Source: Amanita rubescens (taxonomy: Eukaryota; Basidiomycota; Agaricomycetes; Agaricales; Amanitaceae). Taken from it: a stretch of DNA of 64,000 nt. The DNA is taken from positions 1 through 64,000 of the forward strand of contig WION01000259.1 of assembly GCA_015039365.1 (NCBI GenBank), given 5' to 3'. Of this stretch, positions 13,125 through 24,033 are shown one piece after another. The translations under genes and the position numbers were made by a program. Every line of letters starts with the position of its first letter. The first letter of the stretch is position 1. Below the pieces are notes generated by a model, which was given only the letters and a program-made list of their open reading frames with translations, did no database searches and was not told the origin of the DNA.

Positions 13125-16100
13125 ATGACAGATTCCCTCAATATGGATGAATCAAGTAAGCAAAAAATCATGTCCCAACTCCCAAATTGACTTGCAAGCA
13201 GATGTCAGGATGCTCATGGATCAATATAAATGCCCCCACTTCCGTATTCTTGTCATAGGAAGGGCCAATGCTGGAAAAACAACTATTCTTGAGAAAGTCT
13301 GTGGTGTAGCTCAGGGAACTAAACCCATAATCTATGATCAGAATGGTGATGAGCTCAGTTTTGAGCCTAAGAAGAAACTTTTTGCCAAAGTTAAGCACCT
13401 CCTTGGAGGGAAAATAGAACCTTCATATACACATTTAACACCATCAATTGAGGTGGGTGAATTATACATTGAATGGTGTGCTCCAGCTTATTGGATGCTA
13501 GAGAGGAATACATGACATTGAGCACCAGATTACATACCCTGGAAGCAACTTCATCTTCCATGATTCACAGGGCTTTGAGGCAGGTGCAAGTAAAGAGGTG
13601 GAGATTGTTTGGAATTTCATTGAGAAGAGATCTGCTGCAACTGAGCTGAGTGACCAGTTGCATGCAATTTGGTATCTGTTCATTAATCATACATAAACAT
13701 GACCAGCTGATAAAAAGAATTCTACAGGTATTGCATACCCATGGAGGGTTCTCGTCCTCTTTTGTCTGCAGAACTTGAGTTCTTTAAAAAAGGAGCAGGA
13801 AATGGTAAACACTACAGCCAACCACCCAAATTCTGCTCTTACACAATTTACTCTGTAAATGGCACATCTGCAGTTCCTTTGATCACTATATTCACCAAGT
13901 TTGATGCTCAAATAATCCAAGAATATGCCAAATTGATGGATGTGGAGGGGAGGAGTGAAAGATGGAACAAGGCCAGAGCAAATGCTCAGAACATTTTCAA
14001 GGAGGTTTATCTTTCTAAAGTCTTGAATGCTAACCACCCTCCAAGAGGCTATGTGAAACTGGAAGGTATGCAAGTGATAGAAATTTATGCTGTATGTTTT
14101 AATGAGATAGACCCATTTTAACAGACATGCATATTGCAGAGAGCAATTGCCCTGAATTGACTGAGCAAACTGCCAATGCAATTGATGATACCTTACTACA
14201 GGATCTATTCATCTCAACTCAGAGGAACAACATTAACCTTTGTGTCAAAGCAGCAATTCAGTGAGACTTACCTTTAATCTTCTGACTTTAAACTATAACA
14301 GTCTTCAGACATGTCTTAAATTCAAAAATCAAACTTACATTTATGGATGTTGTTTACATTGTTGCCACCAGGTTTCCACATTATTGGGTGCATTCAACAA
14401 TTGCTTGGTACTAATGTGAAAAGGCTTAATCATGAACAGACTCCTCAAAATGTAGGTTTTGATATGATCACAGAAGCCATTTCTTCTAAAACTGTGTAAT
14501 AGGATGTGAGTGTTGTGTATACCATTGTGCAAAGATATATTTGGTTGAACAACCCAATCAGAATCCTGTAGGTGAAACTCCATTTTTCTGTATGCAATTT
14601 CAAAAACAATTTTGTATTGGGTCAAGGCCATGGTCAGTAATGCCACCAAGGTTTCTGCTACTGAATCTAATGATATGGATAGACTCAGCTTTGGGCAAGT
14701 AATATTGACATAATGTTTGACAAGCTGTAATCCAATAACCAATAGGATGTGAGCAACATTGCACTTTTTTCCTGACTGCCTATCACATTGTGCTATGTAC
14801 AAATGACCAACAGCATGTGAGTGGCATTGCACTTTTCTCTGCCTAATAGTTATACTAAACAATTTTCCCATGACCAATAGAGAGTAAGTAGTTCTGCACT
14901 TCTTTTTCTGGCAAGCAGTTCTAAAACTTATGGCTGTTCCATCAACAACATTAGGATGTGGGTGACACTACTGTATATCTATTTGTCTCAGATCTTATTC
15001 TATGGCTGTAGACTGTGAGTGGCATGGTTTTTGACACACAGTCCCATTGTAATCACCTCTGACCAATAGGCTGTGAGTAAATGGCATTGCCTTCTTGCAC
15101 CAATCCTATAATTATGATCAATAGATTGTGAGGACATATTCTGTCTTGTCCTTACTTCAATAACTCATCCCATGACCTACAGAAAGTGAGTAACACTGCC
15201 ATGATAACCTCATTACTCTTGTCATGATATGTAAATAGAAAGTGAGTGACACTACACTGGCAATTTTATCAAAACATTTCAAACTGTGACCAACAGGGAG
15301 TATGTGATAATGCACTGTACTCTGCGAGACAGTCTCCTTAGGGCTTGCTGCATGACCAATAGAAAGTGAGTGACACTGCAGCCTTTTTTAGTCCCAACAC
15401 ATCTCATCCAATGACTGATAGAAAGTGAGTGACACTGCATTGTTGTTTTTCACTCATAGCATCTCAACTCAGGGAGTGAGTGATACTGCACTGTATTCAT
15501 CCCAGCAATCTCTTCATATCATCAATAGTTTGTAGTAAGTCACATTACAGTGTTTTTTCAGGAATGTTTCAGTACATTGCACAACAGGTTGTGAGTGACA
15601 CTGCATCATCTCTCAGTCCCATCTCACAACCAATAGGAAGTGAGCCTTGACATTGCATTGTCTTTTGCCACTAATCTCAGTACATCATGAATTTCAGGTA
15701 GTCCTATATGATGGCCAACAGAAGGCAAGTAACACTAGATTATCTTATTCCTGGCAATATCATTTTATTTCATAACTAATAGAAAGTCACGAGTGTCATT
15801 GTACTGTCTTTTTTCATGATGTCTCAATGCATCTCACCTCATGACCACTAGTATGTGAGTGATAAGGCACCATTTCCTACAAGATCTCATCCCCTGATCA
15901 ACAGCATGTAAGTGACACTTCCTTGTCTTGTGGACAGTCACCATGTATCTCATACCACCATAACTAACAGTTTGTGAGTGACACTGCATTATTCATCTTT
16001 TGCCAGGCTGTCTCAGCACATATCATTATACCAATGATACCAAGACAACAGTGGGTGAGTCACTGTATTGTCCTTTACCAGGATATCCCAGTGCATCTTA

Positions 16101-16901
16101 TACCATGATCACAGTGTGTGAGTGACACCTCAATAACTGTACATTCCATCACTTCTCATCCCATGTCCAGTGTGTGAGTCATGACACTGCATTTACTGTA
16201 TTTCCAGGTGATCTCATCTGATCAAGACCACTAGTTGGTGAGTGAAGTGCTGCACTGTCTCTTCTGAACATGTCATGACCCATTATCAACAGGCAGTGAG
16301 TCACATTCTCATGGAATTTCAACATTCTTGCATGAACTTTCCATCAGAACGTAAGTCAGCATACAGCCCTCCCTTTTCCATTCATCTGAAATAAATATCA
16401 GTTGGTATTGTACCAAAGTTCTTCAATAGCTGCTACATGATTAAAAATTTCCCAACTTGTCCAAGACTGTATGTGCACTTATCAAGTGTGATTCAAAGTC
16501 TTATTGCTGCTTGTTCTTAGCTAGAGCTTTCAGTGTTTCAAAATGAAGGAACTGAAGGAATGCCAACCAGATTTTCAGTGACTGTAAGCATTATGGTTGT
16601 TCATTGATGTTCAATTAATGCAAATGGCATAACCAGCCTCCAGCTTGCCAAGTATTAGTTGGTAATGATTCATATTCCATTTATTTAAATATGTGGCTAA
16701 CATATCAAAGCAACTATTATCATTTGCAAGCTATCATTTCCCATAACAAAGCATTTTGGAGAAGCAATCACAGATGCTTTTGACCAGTTCAAGGAGCAAG
16801 GCTATATGGAGAAACTGAAGAATCAAATTACCTCTGACTCCTTACCTTCCAATCGTCAGATGTTGACTGCATTCCTGTATGATCAAATCATTCAGATGTA
16901 A
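13125..16901 (+). CDS. P-loop GTPase-like protein with a single-codon exon array
   Basis: Predicted G-domain protein of a type common in Agaricomycetes; cellular role unknown. Exons 13125-13155, 13202-13452, 13502-13671, 13728-13804, 13874-14065 and 14125-14260 join in phase. They show G1 GRANAGKT, G3 DSQG (FHDSQGFEAG) and G4 TKFD (ITIFTKFD). Likely continuing exons are 14372-14407, 14503-14505, 14562-14567 and 14638-14698. Then come about 29 exons of 3 nt (14746-16468), a 63-nt exon at 16521-16583 (LELSVFQNEGTEGMPTRFSV...), another 3-nt exon at 16659-16661, and a last exon 16752-16901 (HFGEAITDAFDQFKEQGYME...) ending in TAA. The total is about 421 aa with no stop. Sure of the G domain; the 3' half is inferred from splice signals and phase. 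An alternative is that the gene ends near 14.5 kb and the array is non-coding. Confidence 0.68.
14746..16468 (+). repeat. Array of ~29 intron-like units with 3-nt exons
   Basis: Diverged tandem units, mostly 46-82 nt. Each starts GTGAGTGACACTGCA or similar and ends near ATGACCAATAG or ATCAACAG. Exactly 3 nt then precede the next GT donor. The 3-nt pieces begin at 14746, 14814, 14881, 14955, 15012, 15070, 15125, 15183, 15239, 15297, 15363, 15422, 15473, 15529, 15588, 15637, 15722, 15783, 15852, 15905, 15971, 16052, 16115, 16171, 16235, 16293, 16348, 16402 and 16466. The piece at 15529 may be 6 nt (TTTGTA). The unit before 15722 is followed by a GC donor (GCAAGT), and that after 15783 by an odd GTCACG. 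CTGAC/CTAAC-like branch sites often sit 5-15 nt before the acceptor. Intron bodies have diverged, whereas the splice ends persist. Confidence 0.75.
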
Positions 16902-18382
16902 TTAACCATGGTGTGTAGTCCATTTATAATTTACACTAATGAATGACTAACCACACTTTAACAGACTTGAAATAACAATTCTACTTACATCAGCATATGT
17001 CAACTCCTTTCCTAGTTGTACTATTCCTCCAATGCCCCTTCTGACTGAATAAGTTCCATTACTTATTCTAACTGTTTGTTTTCTCGTGAAATATTTCCTC
17101 GCATACACATACCTGGCACTACTTGTCGCTGCTATGAATGTATCTTTGAGTGCAGATATCCCATTGTCAAAATGAGATGGGGAAATGTCAAGGGCAGGTT
17201 GGACAAGGTTAAGAAGAATGCTATAATGTAGGTTTTACGTTCAGTCGTCTTTTGTTCGTGTAGCGTGGCAACGCCTAGGTCATTGGCACTACTCGCCAGG
17301 AGCACATCAAATCTTGATAAATAACAGGAGGGGTCTCGCGCTCATTACTTAAGTTGGTTTATGTGCGCGGCTTGGCTAATCTAAACCCGCTGATAGCTTT
17401 TCCTTGTGAGAAGGTAATAAGACAAGCTTCGGATTGTCTATCGCAAACCACGCTGCACGGCCAAGAGGCGAGCGTAGCGGATATTCATAAGCAGTCGGAG
17501 CTATCAAGGCAGTTGAAATCATATGTTTGAAGCGGTTGATTTATAATGCATTCGTCGGCCGTCGAACACTGCCTCTCGCGCCAGTGCCCAATAGAGTTTG
17601 TCTTGACTGCGCAGTTGGCTAGGCCTTGTGCAATCCGTGCGAACGCCCACCATATTTAGGCTGTTATCTTCATCCACAGAAGAACAAAACCTAGACCAAG
17701 CCAAAGTTATCGCAATGAATTGCAGCCAAAACATATTGTTTGTTCCTGAACCAGGAAGCAACCGGATGTGGCGCGCGGGCATGACCTCATGATAGGCGAT
17801 AGACTACTTCCATATAGTCACGATGCTATGATATCGCTTGACTGTCCGATCCATACACCCATTAATGCGACAGAAGGTCAAATTGACATGTCTGCTGTCA
17901 TATGGCTTGCCCGATGCTCAGCGTTTAGAGCTTAGCGCTGCTCCGTCCCTGCGATATAGTAGGCACTACCGTTATTGTTCAATTCCGAGGTACGAATCCA
18001 AATTTGGCAATTAAATAGCATCGCCCTATCAGCACAGCAGGCGATGGTGTCAGGTACAAGTAATCAAATGAGCAAGCAACTGAAACCTCACCTCAAGCTC
18101 AAGGGCCATGCTTAACAAGAAGTTAATGCACCGTAGTCTGTCAATGTCATGCTTCTCGCATTTTCTGCGCGGCGCTTGGGCGTGACAAGCAAATAGGAAC
18201 AAATAACCGTGTCACTGTGACTCTTGACTGTATTTGTGAGCAAACTACCGCTTTGTCTCTTGCGCTCTTCTATCCTCCGTCCCACGTCCTTGTCAACGGT
18301 GCGTATCGCCCATTTGTAGTAGAACGCTTCTAATTGTATTTAGGGCACTGTTATTACCAGGGCACAGGCTCGGACTTCAAAT
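16902..18382. other. Intergenic; 5' leader of the RING gene at the right end
   Basis: No supported gene. Base composition switches from CpG-poor to normal near 17.1-17.2 kb. A possible 5' UTR intron (GTGCGT at 18300 to TTTAG near 18344) lies just upstream of the RING-protein ATG. A minus-strand frame of 87 codons at 17519-17782 has no recognisable motif. Confidence 0.45.
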
Positions 18383-21300
18383 ATGGACCATGATACAGGC
18401 CATCATCTCCCGTCTGAATATATTACCCCCACAACCGACTATAATACCCCCGCCACTTTGTCAGAAGACGTAGAGATGACACCAGATTCCGCTCATAGCG
18501 AAGAAACCGACTCTGTGCAGGATCTCATGGAATTCTCCGATGCCTCAGACTCGTCAGAATCCGGATCGGTGCAGTCGGCAGCAGACGCTCATGAGATCAT
18601 GATGCAGGCTGATGGCAGCGAGCACGATTCCACACCACCGGGCCCCAGCCATGAGTCATCTTCTGGACCTACCCTAAATTCCACCGTCTTACAATCTCGA
18701 CCTGCTTCGCAGCGCAGCAACAACAGACGTGCTCGCGTAGAAGATGACGAGGATGAAGAGCGCGATAGAAGGCACCCGTCGCAACGTATCAGTAACCCCT
18801 CTCCAGATTCCTCTGTTAACTCACGAACATCGTCATCAGCACCATCGCCTCCACAGTCACAACCTCCCACGCGCCCCCAAACTGCGCGCATACGTACAAC
18901 ATTTACAATACCTTCTTTAACTCGTTTGGGAATCGACCAAACAGGTCCCTTTCGCTTCTTCCAGCACCTGATGCCTCAATCGCAACCACCTCAGAACAAT
19001 ACTCAAAATCCAATGAACGATACACCCACACCTAGTAATGCCAACGCCACCGCTCCACAGGAGCCCCCGCAACCTCCCCAAGTTAATGGTGCTCCAAACT
19101 CTCAGCCCACACAAGCACAACCGCATGGTGGGTTTACACTAATATTTCTGCAATCTGGGCTTGGATTTCTACCGCCTTTACGCATCATTCCCCATCTTGG
19201 AAACGCTCACACCACTCTTTCAGGCAATGAACAATCCGACTTTCAGATGTTTACCGAGATGCTGCTGCGTTTAGGTATGCTTGGGGCCGCCTTCGGTGGT
19301 TTTTCTGGTGAACCCGAGGTTGAGGATCCGGAGCGGGCGAGGAAGCTTATCAATGGCTTAGAGGAAGTGCCACTTGGCCTCGTCCGAAGACTAGAGCGGA
19401 TAGGCGGGACCGATGATGAGGATGGTGGACGGGACACGATGTGTGCTATCTGCTGGGATCAATTACTGGATGACGCTGGATTCAAAGACAATGACTCAAA
19501 AGAGTCCACGTCAGATGGTACAAACATCTCAGATCCCGCAGAGCCATCGCTTCGAGAGTCCACACCATCTCCAGATTCCGCATCACAGGACGCGGCTGCA
19601 AAGCACCCAAAAATCGTCTCCCTTCCTTGTGCACATATTTTTCATGCTGACTGCTTGATTCCGTGGTTTTCTCGCCCGAGGCAAACGACGTGCCCTACAT
19701 GCCGCTTCAATATTGACCCCGAAAACCTTACTCGAAGTCGAAGAAGGCGGTCGTCGCCACGAATGCCTACAGGACCCTCACCTGACGTTCCCGCGCCTGA
19801 CAATCAAACAGAGCAACAACCTACTACTACCGCGACAGATGACGCGAACAACACAGTTCCCACGGCAACCGGTCAAGACAACGAGTCCCCTAACAGGCCT
19901 TCTGGTCAATTCATATTTGATCAGCTTCGCATCCCTATTGTCGTTTCCGGTCAAACTCTGTTTCCATCTGGCTTGGGAGCCAGAAATGCTAGCGATGGCG
20001 GGCCTGGCCGTGACGTGCTAGATCAGCTTCGGGCATCCATGGAAGAGCGGTTAAGAGGACGGGCGGGACAAGGACCCCTAAATGGTAACTACCGATCGCA
20101 AATTCAGTCAGCTAGAATGTTAACATTGGTATTAGGTGGCAATGCGGGATCCAACAATGCCAATGATTCTTCGTTAGCGGATGATCCAACAGCTTCCCAA
20201 ACATCAGTTCCCCCAACGACGCATATAAACCCTCCAACGCAACCAGCGACGCCTACCTCGCTCCCACCCCCATCTCACCCTAATACACAGACTGGGTCCG
20301 AAGATGATCACGGTGTGACGCACAGCATAGTATTTGGGTTTGACGTGCTAGTCGGCGGTGCCATAATGGGGCCTCGCCCTGAAGGGAACACAATGGACGT
20401 TGATGATGGAGTGGGGAATGACGGGGATGATAGGGATTGGATGGGGATGACGTTGCGCGATATTTTTGGTGGCCGTGGGGAGCCTAGAACTGAGGTTCCT
20501 GATGACAATAATGCTCAGCAGAATGGCGGCACGAACTTCAGAAACCAAGAAAATGACGATTCAGGCATGGAAGCAGGTCAAAATAGGACCACCACGGAGG
20601 GGTTGCCGCAATTCCTTAATATGAACCTGGGCAACGGAGAATCATTGCATATTGCAAGCGGAAGTGGGCGTACGATGGGCGAAGCGATGGCCCAGTTGTT
20701 CGGCGGCATGGGACCGACTCCTTTCGGAACAAACGGTGATGGTCGACAAACCCAGAACGTGGCCCCGGGCGCTGGCGCTAATACAAATACTGCAACACCA
20801 GAAAACGATAATGCACCTCAGAACGAATCCAATGATCGGGATAATCAAGGACCCACAAACGGAGGAATGTTTGCAGGGATGGGCATGATGCCATTCCAGT
20901 TCATGGCTCAGATGCTAGGATTCGCAACCCCCGGTCGAGTTCGTCGAAGAAATGGTCAGAATCAGAACCAGGCGTCCGAGACAGCGGATACCCCTCCCTC
21001 TGCTCCCGCTTCTGAGGCTCCTGAAGCGCGCCAAGCTGAGAACACGACAGCTAATGCCAATAGTGCCCAAGGATCCGAGCAAGGTGCTGTGCCCCAGACT
21101 ACAACTGGCGGTAACACCAATGACGATAGTCCATTCACTCGTTTCATGCGTAATTTGGCTGGAAACTTGCCTCCAGGAGCGTCAGGGCCTCAGGAAGAGA
21201 ATGTGCATATGCATTTCCTCCCAGGTGGGTTTACAATCCCTGGATTCCCACTTCGCGGGGATGCTCCTGGCCCAATGCCAACGAATATGCGTCAGTCTGA

Positions 21301-21670
21301 GAAGAAGCAATGGGCGCCACCCCCTGCGCCTGGACCTACGCTACGCCAGCGGATAGAGAAGAGAGAAAGAGAAGCAGGGTTGAGATGTTACGACGTAAGC
21401 TGCGGGGTAGGCCCCTCAGATGAAGACCCGCTGATTTCTGGTACGGCGGACGAGATGAAGCAATTGACACTACGTCCTGCGAATATGGAAGGGTCAACGT
21501 GCAGGCACACGTTCCACCGGTCGTGCCTGGTGAGCACGGAGAGAGTTGCGCTGAGGGGTGCCGATGCGCCAGTTGTAGGTGATGACGTGGAAGTATCTTG
21601 TTCGGTGTGCAGGGCGGTTGGAAGAGTGTCAAAGAATGATTGGGAGGAGGGTGTGCAACAGTTATCATGA
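18383..21670 (+). CDS. RING-H2 E3 ubiquitin ligase, 1095 aa, single exon
   Basis: Predicted E3 ubiquitin ligase recruiting an E2 through a RING-H2 domain around residues 353-450: CAIC...LPCAHIFHADCLIPWF...CPTC. An acidic Ser-rich insert of about 60 residues separates the first Cys pair from the rest. A second cysteine/histidine cluster near the C-terminus (about 1010-1080: CYDVSC...CRHTFHRSCLV...CSVC) looks like another zinc-binding or degenerate RING. The rest is low-complexity, rich in Pro, Gln, Asn, Gly and Thr, with an acidic N-terminus, probably disordered. It has no signal peptide or membrane segment. It is the only long intronless gene in the window, unlike its heavily split neighbours. 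The substrate is unknown. The start is the first ATG of an uninterrupted 3.3-kb frame. Confidence 0.9.
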   Translation: MDHDTGHHLPSEYITPTTDYNTPATLSEDVEMTPDSAHSEETDSVQDLMEFSDASDSSESGSVQSAADAHEIMMQADGSEHDSTPPGPSHESSSGPTLNSTVLQSRPASQRSNNRRARVEDDEDEERDRRHPSQRISNPSPDSSVNSRTSSSAPSPPQSQPPTRPQTARIRTTFTIPSLTRLGIDQTGPFRFFQHLMPQSQPPQNNTQNPMNDTPTPSNANATAPQEPPQPPQVNGAPNSQPTQAQPHGGFTLIFLQSGLGFLPPLRIIPHLGNAHTTLSGNEQSDFQMFTEMLLRLGMLGAAFGGFSGEPEVEDPERARKLINGLEEVPLGLVRRLERIGGTDDEDGGRDTMCAICWDQLLDDAGFKDNDSKESTSDGTNISDPAEPSLRESTPSPDSASQDAAAKHPKIVSLPCAHIFHADCLIPWFSRPRQTTCPTCRFNIDPENLTRSRRRRSSPRMPTGPSPDVPAPDNQTEQQPTTTATDDANNTVPTATGQDNESPNRPSGQFIFDQLRIPIVVSGQTLFPSGLGARNASDGGPGRDVLDQLRASMEERLRGRAGQGPLNGNYRSQIQSARMLTLVLGGNAGSNNANDSSLADDPTASQTSVPPTTHINPPTQPATPTSLPPPSHPNTQTGSEDDHGVTHSIVFGFDVLVGGAIMGPRPEGNTMDVDDGVGNDGDDRDWMGMTLRDIFGGRGEPRTEVPDDNNAQQNGGTNFRNQENDDSGMEAGQNRTTTEGLPQFLNMNLGNGESLHIASGSGRTMGEAMAQLFGGMGPTPFGTNGDGRQTQNVAPGAGANTNTATPENDNAPQNESNDRDNQGPTNGGMFAGMGMMPFQFMAQMLGFATPGRVRRRNGQNQNQASETADTPPSAPASEAPEARQAENTTANANSAQGSEQGAVPQTTTGGNTNDDSPFTRFMRNLAGNLPPGASGPQEENVHMHFLPGGFTIPGFPLRGDAPGPMPTNMRQSEKKQWAPPPAPGPTLRQRIEKREREAGLRCYDVSCGVGPSDEDPLISGTADEMKQLTLRPANMEGSTCRHTFHRSCLVSTERVALRGADAPVVGDDVEVSCSVCRAVGRVSKNDWEEGVQQLS

Positions 21671-24033
21671 TGCATTGATGCACGAGTGGGTCTCATACCA
21701 CTTGATGTATCTGTTACATTTACTGATCATTTTTTCCAGAATTTTCGAAGTCGCGACGAAAACACCACAAAACCATGAAAACAACTGAAAATCGATAATA
21801 TAATACAATACTGTTTCAATATTCCTCCGTCTACTGTATGTTCAGAACGTACGCTTGTCTGTTCTAATGTTCTCAGTTGACATTCATCTCCACTTCATCA
21901 CTGTATTCCAGTTCCATCGTAGCACTTGATCCTGGCCACGCACTTTCTTATAGCTTGATAGTACCCGCTTCTGCAGAACTTAATATTTATTGATGATTCC
22001 CTATCATCATGCCACATGATGGTAATCTACTCTGGTTCTGCTAAGACTGCGACTCGGAGTCTGTCAGTCTTATCTGTTATGTTAACGGTGTTTGGCGCGC
22101 TTAGTCAGCTCGCGCATCAGTGCCGAACTTTTCGGCGGTGCTTGAACAATAGTCTATGACTCGGTCGCTGCGTTATGCAGTGCTACAATTACACCTTTTT
22201 TTAGCGAGCTCTGCGTTTTCACCGCCCATCGTGCACAGCTATGTGCGTGCCCTGTTGCATAAAAACTAGACAAAGACCCACCCGTTAATTCTTCATGAAC
22301 CCACGATTCTTCTTTACTCATTTCCGTCAAGAGCGCAAGTTGGTTGTGGCAATTGAACCCGTAAACGCCGCCAACGCCGCACGGTTACCTCGCGTTATGC
22401 CATAATGCTGGCAGGCACTTCGAGCAAGAGATATACCATTGGGGGTATACCAGGGCGGCGCTTTCTTATATAATGGTTGAAGTACGCGAAGAGCAAGTAC
22501 AATTGAAGCTGCCATTGTTTCTCCTCCCTCCTGCCCGCACCTTCCCCCAGGTCCCTAGCAACTATCATTAACCCGCCGGCGGTGTCCACTCTATCTTGCT
22601 TTGCCTGCCGCTCTAATCATATGGTATCATCTCTTTCAAGCTTTGGCTCGTGGTTTTCTGGTTTTGGCTTGCCACTCGATAAGCACGTTGCGATTGTGAT
22701 TATCCTCTATGAAGATAGCGTGCATCATACGCGTGCTGATAATACTCTGGGCGCTCTCTCCTGCGGGTCTAGGTGGTCCTTGGCCCCATGCGTGTTTGAG
22801 GGTCTGTCTCTTTCTCTCTCCGCTGGCGTCAAAAAAATGGTATCTCCGAATCTGGAAGCTCTGAATATGATATTATTACTTGCAACCGGGCAACCAAGGA
22901 ACTTCGCAATCAAAGCTTGAACGAGAAGTGCGGATAATTGATCATGACGTGCAAGGTGATAACGTCCTATTCATGGAAGCTTACTATTTCCTGTTGCCCT
23001 GTGACGTTTTCCTTGCTAAGCAGCGATGGCCTCGAGCTTCTGGGTGCAGATATTGGAATGAAAACCGTCTTCTCTGGATCCACTGTCATTTTTACCCGAG
23101 GCACGGACCAAACCCCTGGACTCGACCTTCTTATCGCATTGTTGCTAAGAGGAGTTGATTGCGTAAAGCAATCCTCGAGGCACTCCATGATTTCATAATC
23201 TGGCTCTCCGCGTTTCGTCATCCTCACTGGAGCAATCTCTGATAAGCTCAAGCGTAGGCCTTTACTCCGTTTTGCTCCTCGACTTGAAATATATCTCGCG
23301 GGGTTTCAAAGCTATAAACACTTGAACATGTGTTGTTGTTCACATCCTTCTGGATCATGATCAAGCTTCGAAACATCACATTTCCATACTGTCGGTTCCT
23401 ATACCCCTAAGCTGTCCTCGTCAGCTGCCTAAACTCCGTCCTGGTGCTGCGTATCGGCCACCCATGGGATCGCTTCTTCTTGTCCCCCGCTGACATATTT
23501 GCTGCCTCGTTCCCACCCTTCCGTAATGCTGGTCTCGAACTGCGTTATTTGGAAAAGTGCGATATCTGGGGTAATAGCATTCGCCAAATCTTATGCTGCC
23601 GCAGCTCCCCGCCCCGACTTCCAAATTCGGCCCATCCCTCAATACGTACGTTGTCCCTTTCGGTCGACTGTGTCATTTTCTAACTCAAGCTTAAACAGGC
23701 CTCATCTCGTAACTTTGGAGAACGTGACTACATTGTTCATTGATATGTTGCATAAACGTTAAACGGCCCAAGCGCGACTTCAGTGAACGAACAAGTACAG
23801 TAAGTAACCAGACTTGTGCTGTTACAATTACATGGAATGCGGAGGAGATGAGGTACATGGTAGGAGAAGAATAATATGCCAGCAGAATGCGAAGAAATGT
23901 GAAGACGATAACCAGATGCATAAATTGAGCTCGAATGCGAAAGAATCGAAGTGAAGACGAAAGGATGGACGAATCAATGAACCCCACAAGTGTCAATGAA
24001 ACCGGAACCGTGCAACAGTTTGGCGAGTGGCGC
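21671..24033. other. Stretch without a supported gene
   Basis: Short frames on both strands only. On the plus strand, 22621-23280 reads like possible fragments of one protein (SLSSFGSWFSGFGLPLDKHV, later GADIGMKTVFSGSTVIFTRG and APRLEIYLAGFQSYKHL). These lie in different frames, and I could not splice them. They may be a relic. The first ~150 bp after the RING gene is AT-rich and probably 3' UTR. Confidence 0.4.

Noticed and set aside
14341..14877. 178-codon minus-strand frame over the start of the array
   Set aside because: AT-rich, CpG-depleted DNA with few stops on that strand; no motif, and it conflicts with the splice-signal pattern on the plus strand.
14500..16400. Interpreting the array as a CRISPR or a simple satellite
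   Set aside because: Spacing is irregular, units are diverged and no conserved palindromic repeat exists. The constant element is a splice acceptor, 3 nt, and a donor, which neither a CRISPR array nor a satellite would require.
20308..21696. Several 60-130 codon antisense frames within the RING gene
   Set aside because: They overlap an intact 1095-codon gene and show no motif; low-complexity codons on one strand create open frames on the other.
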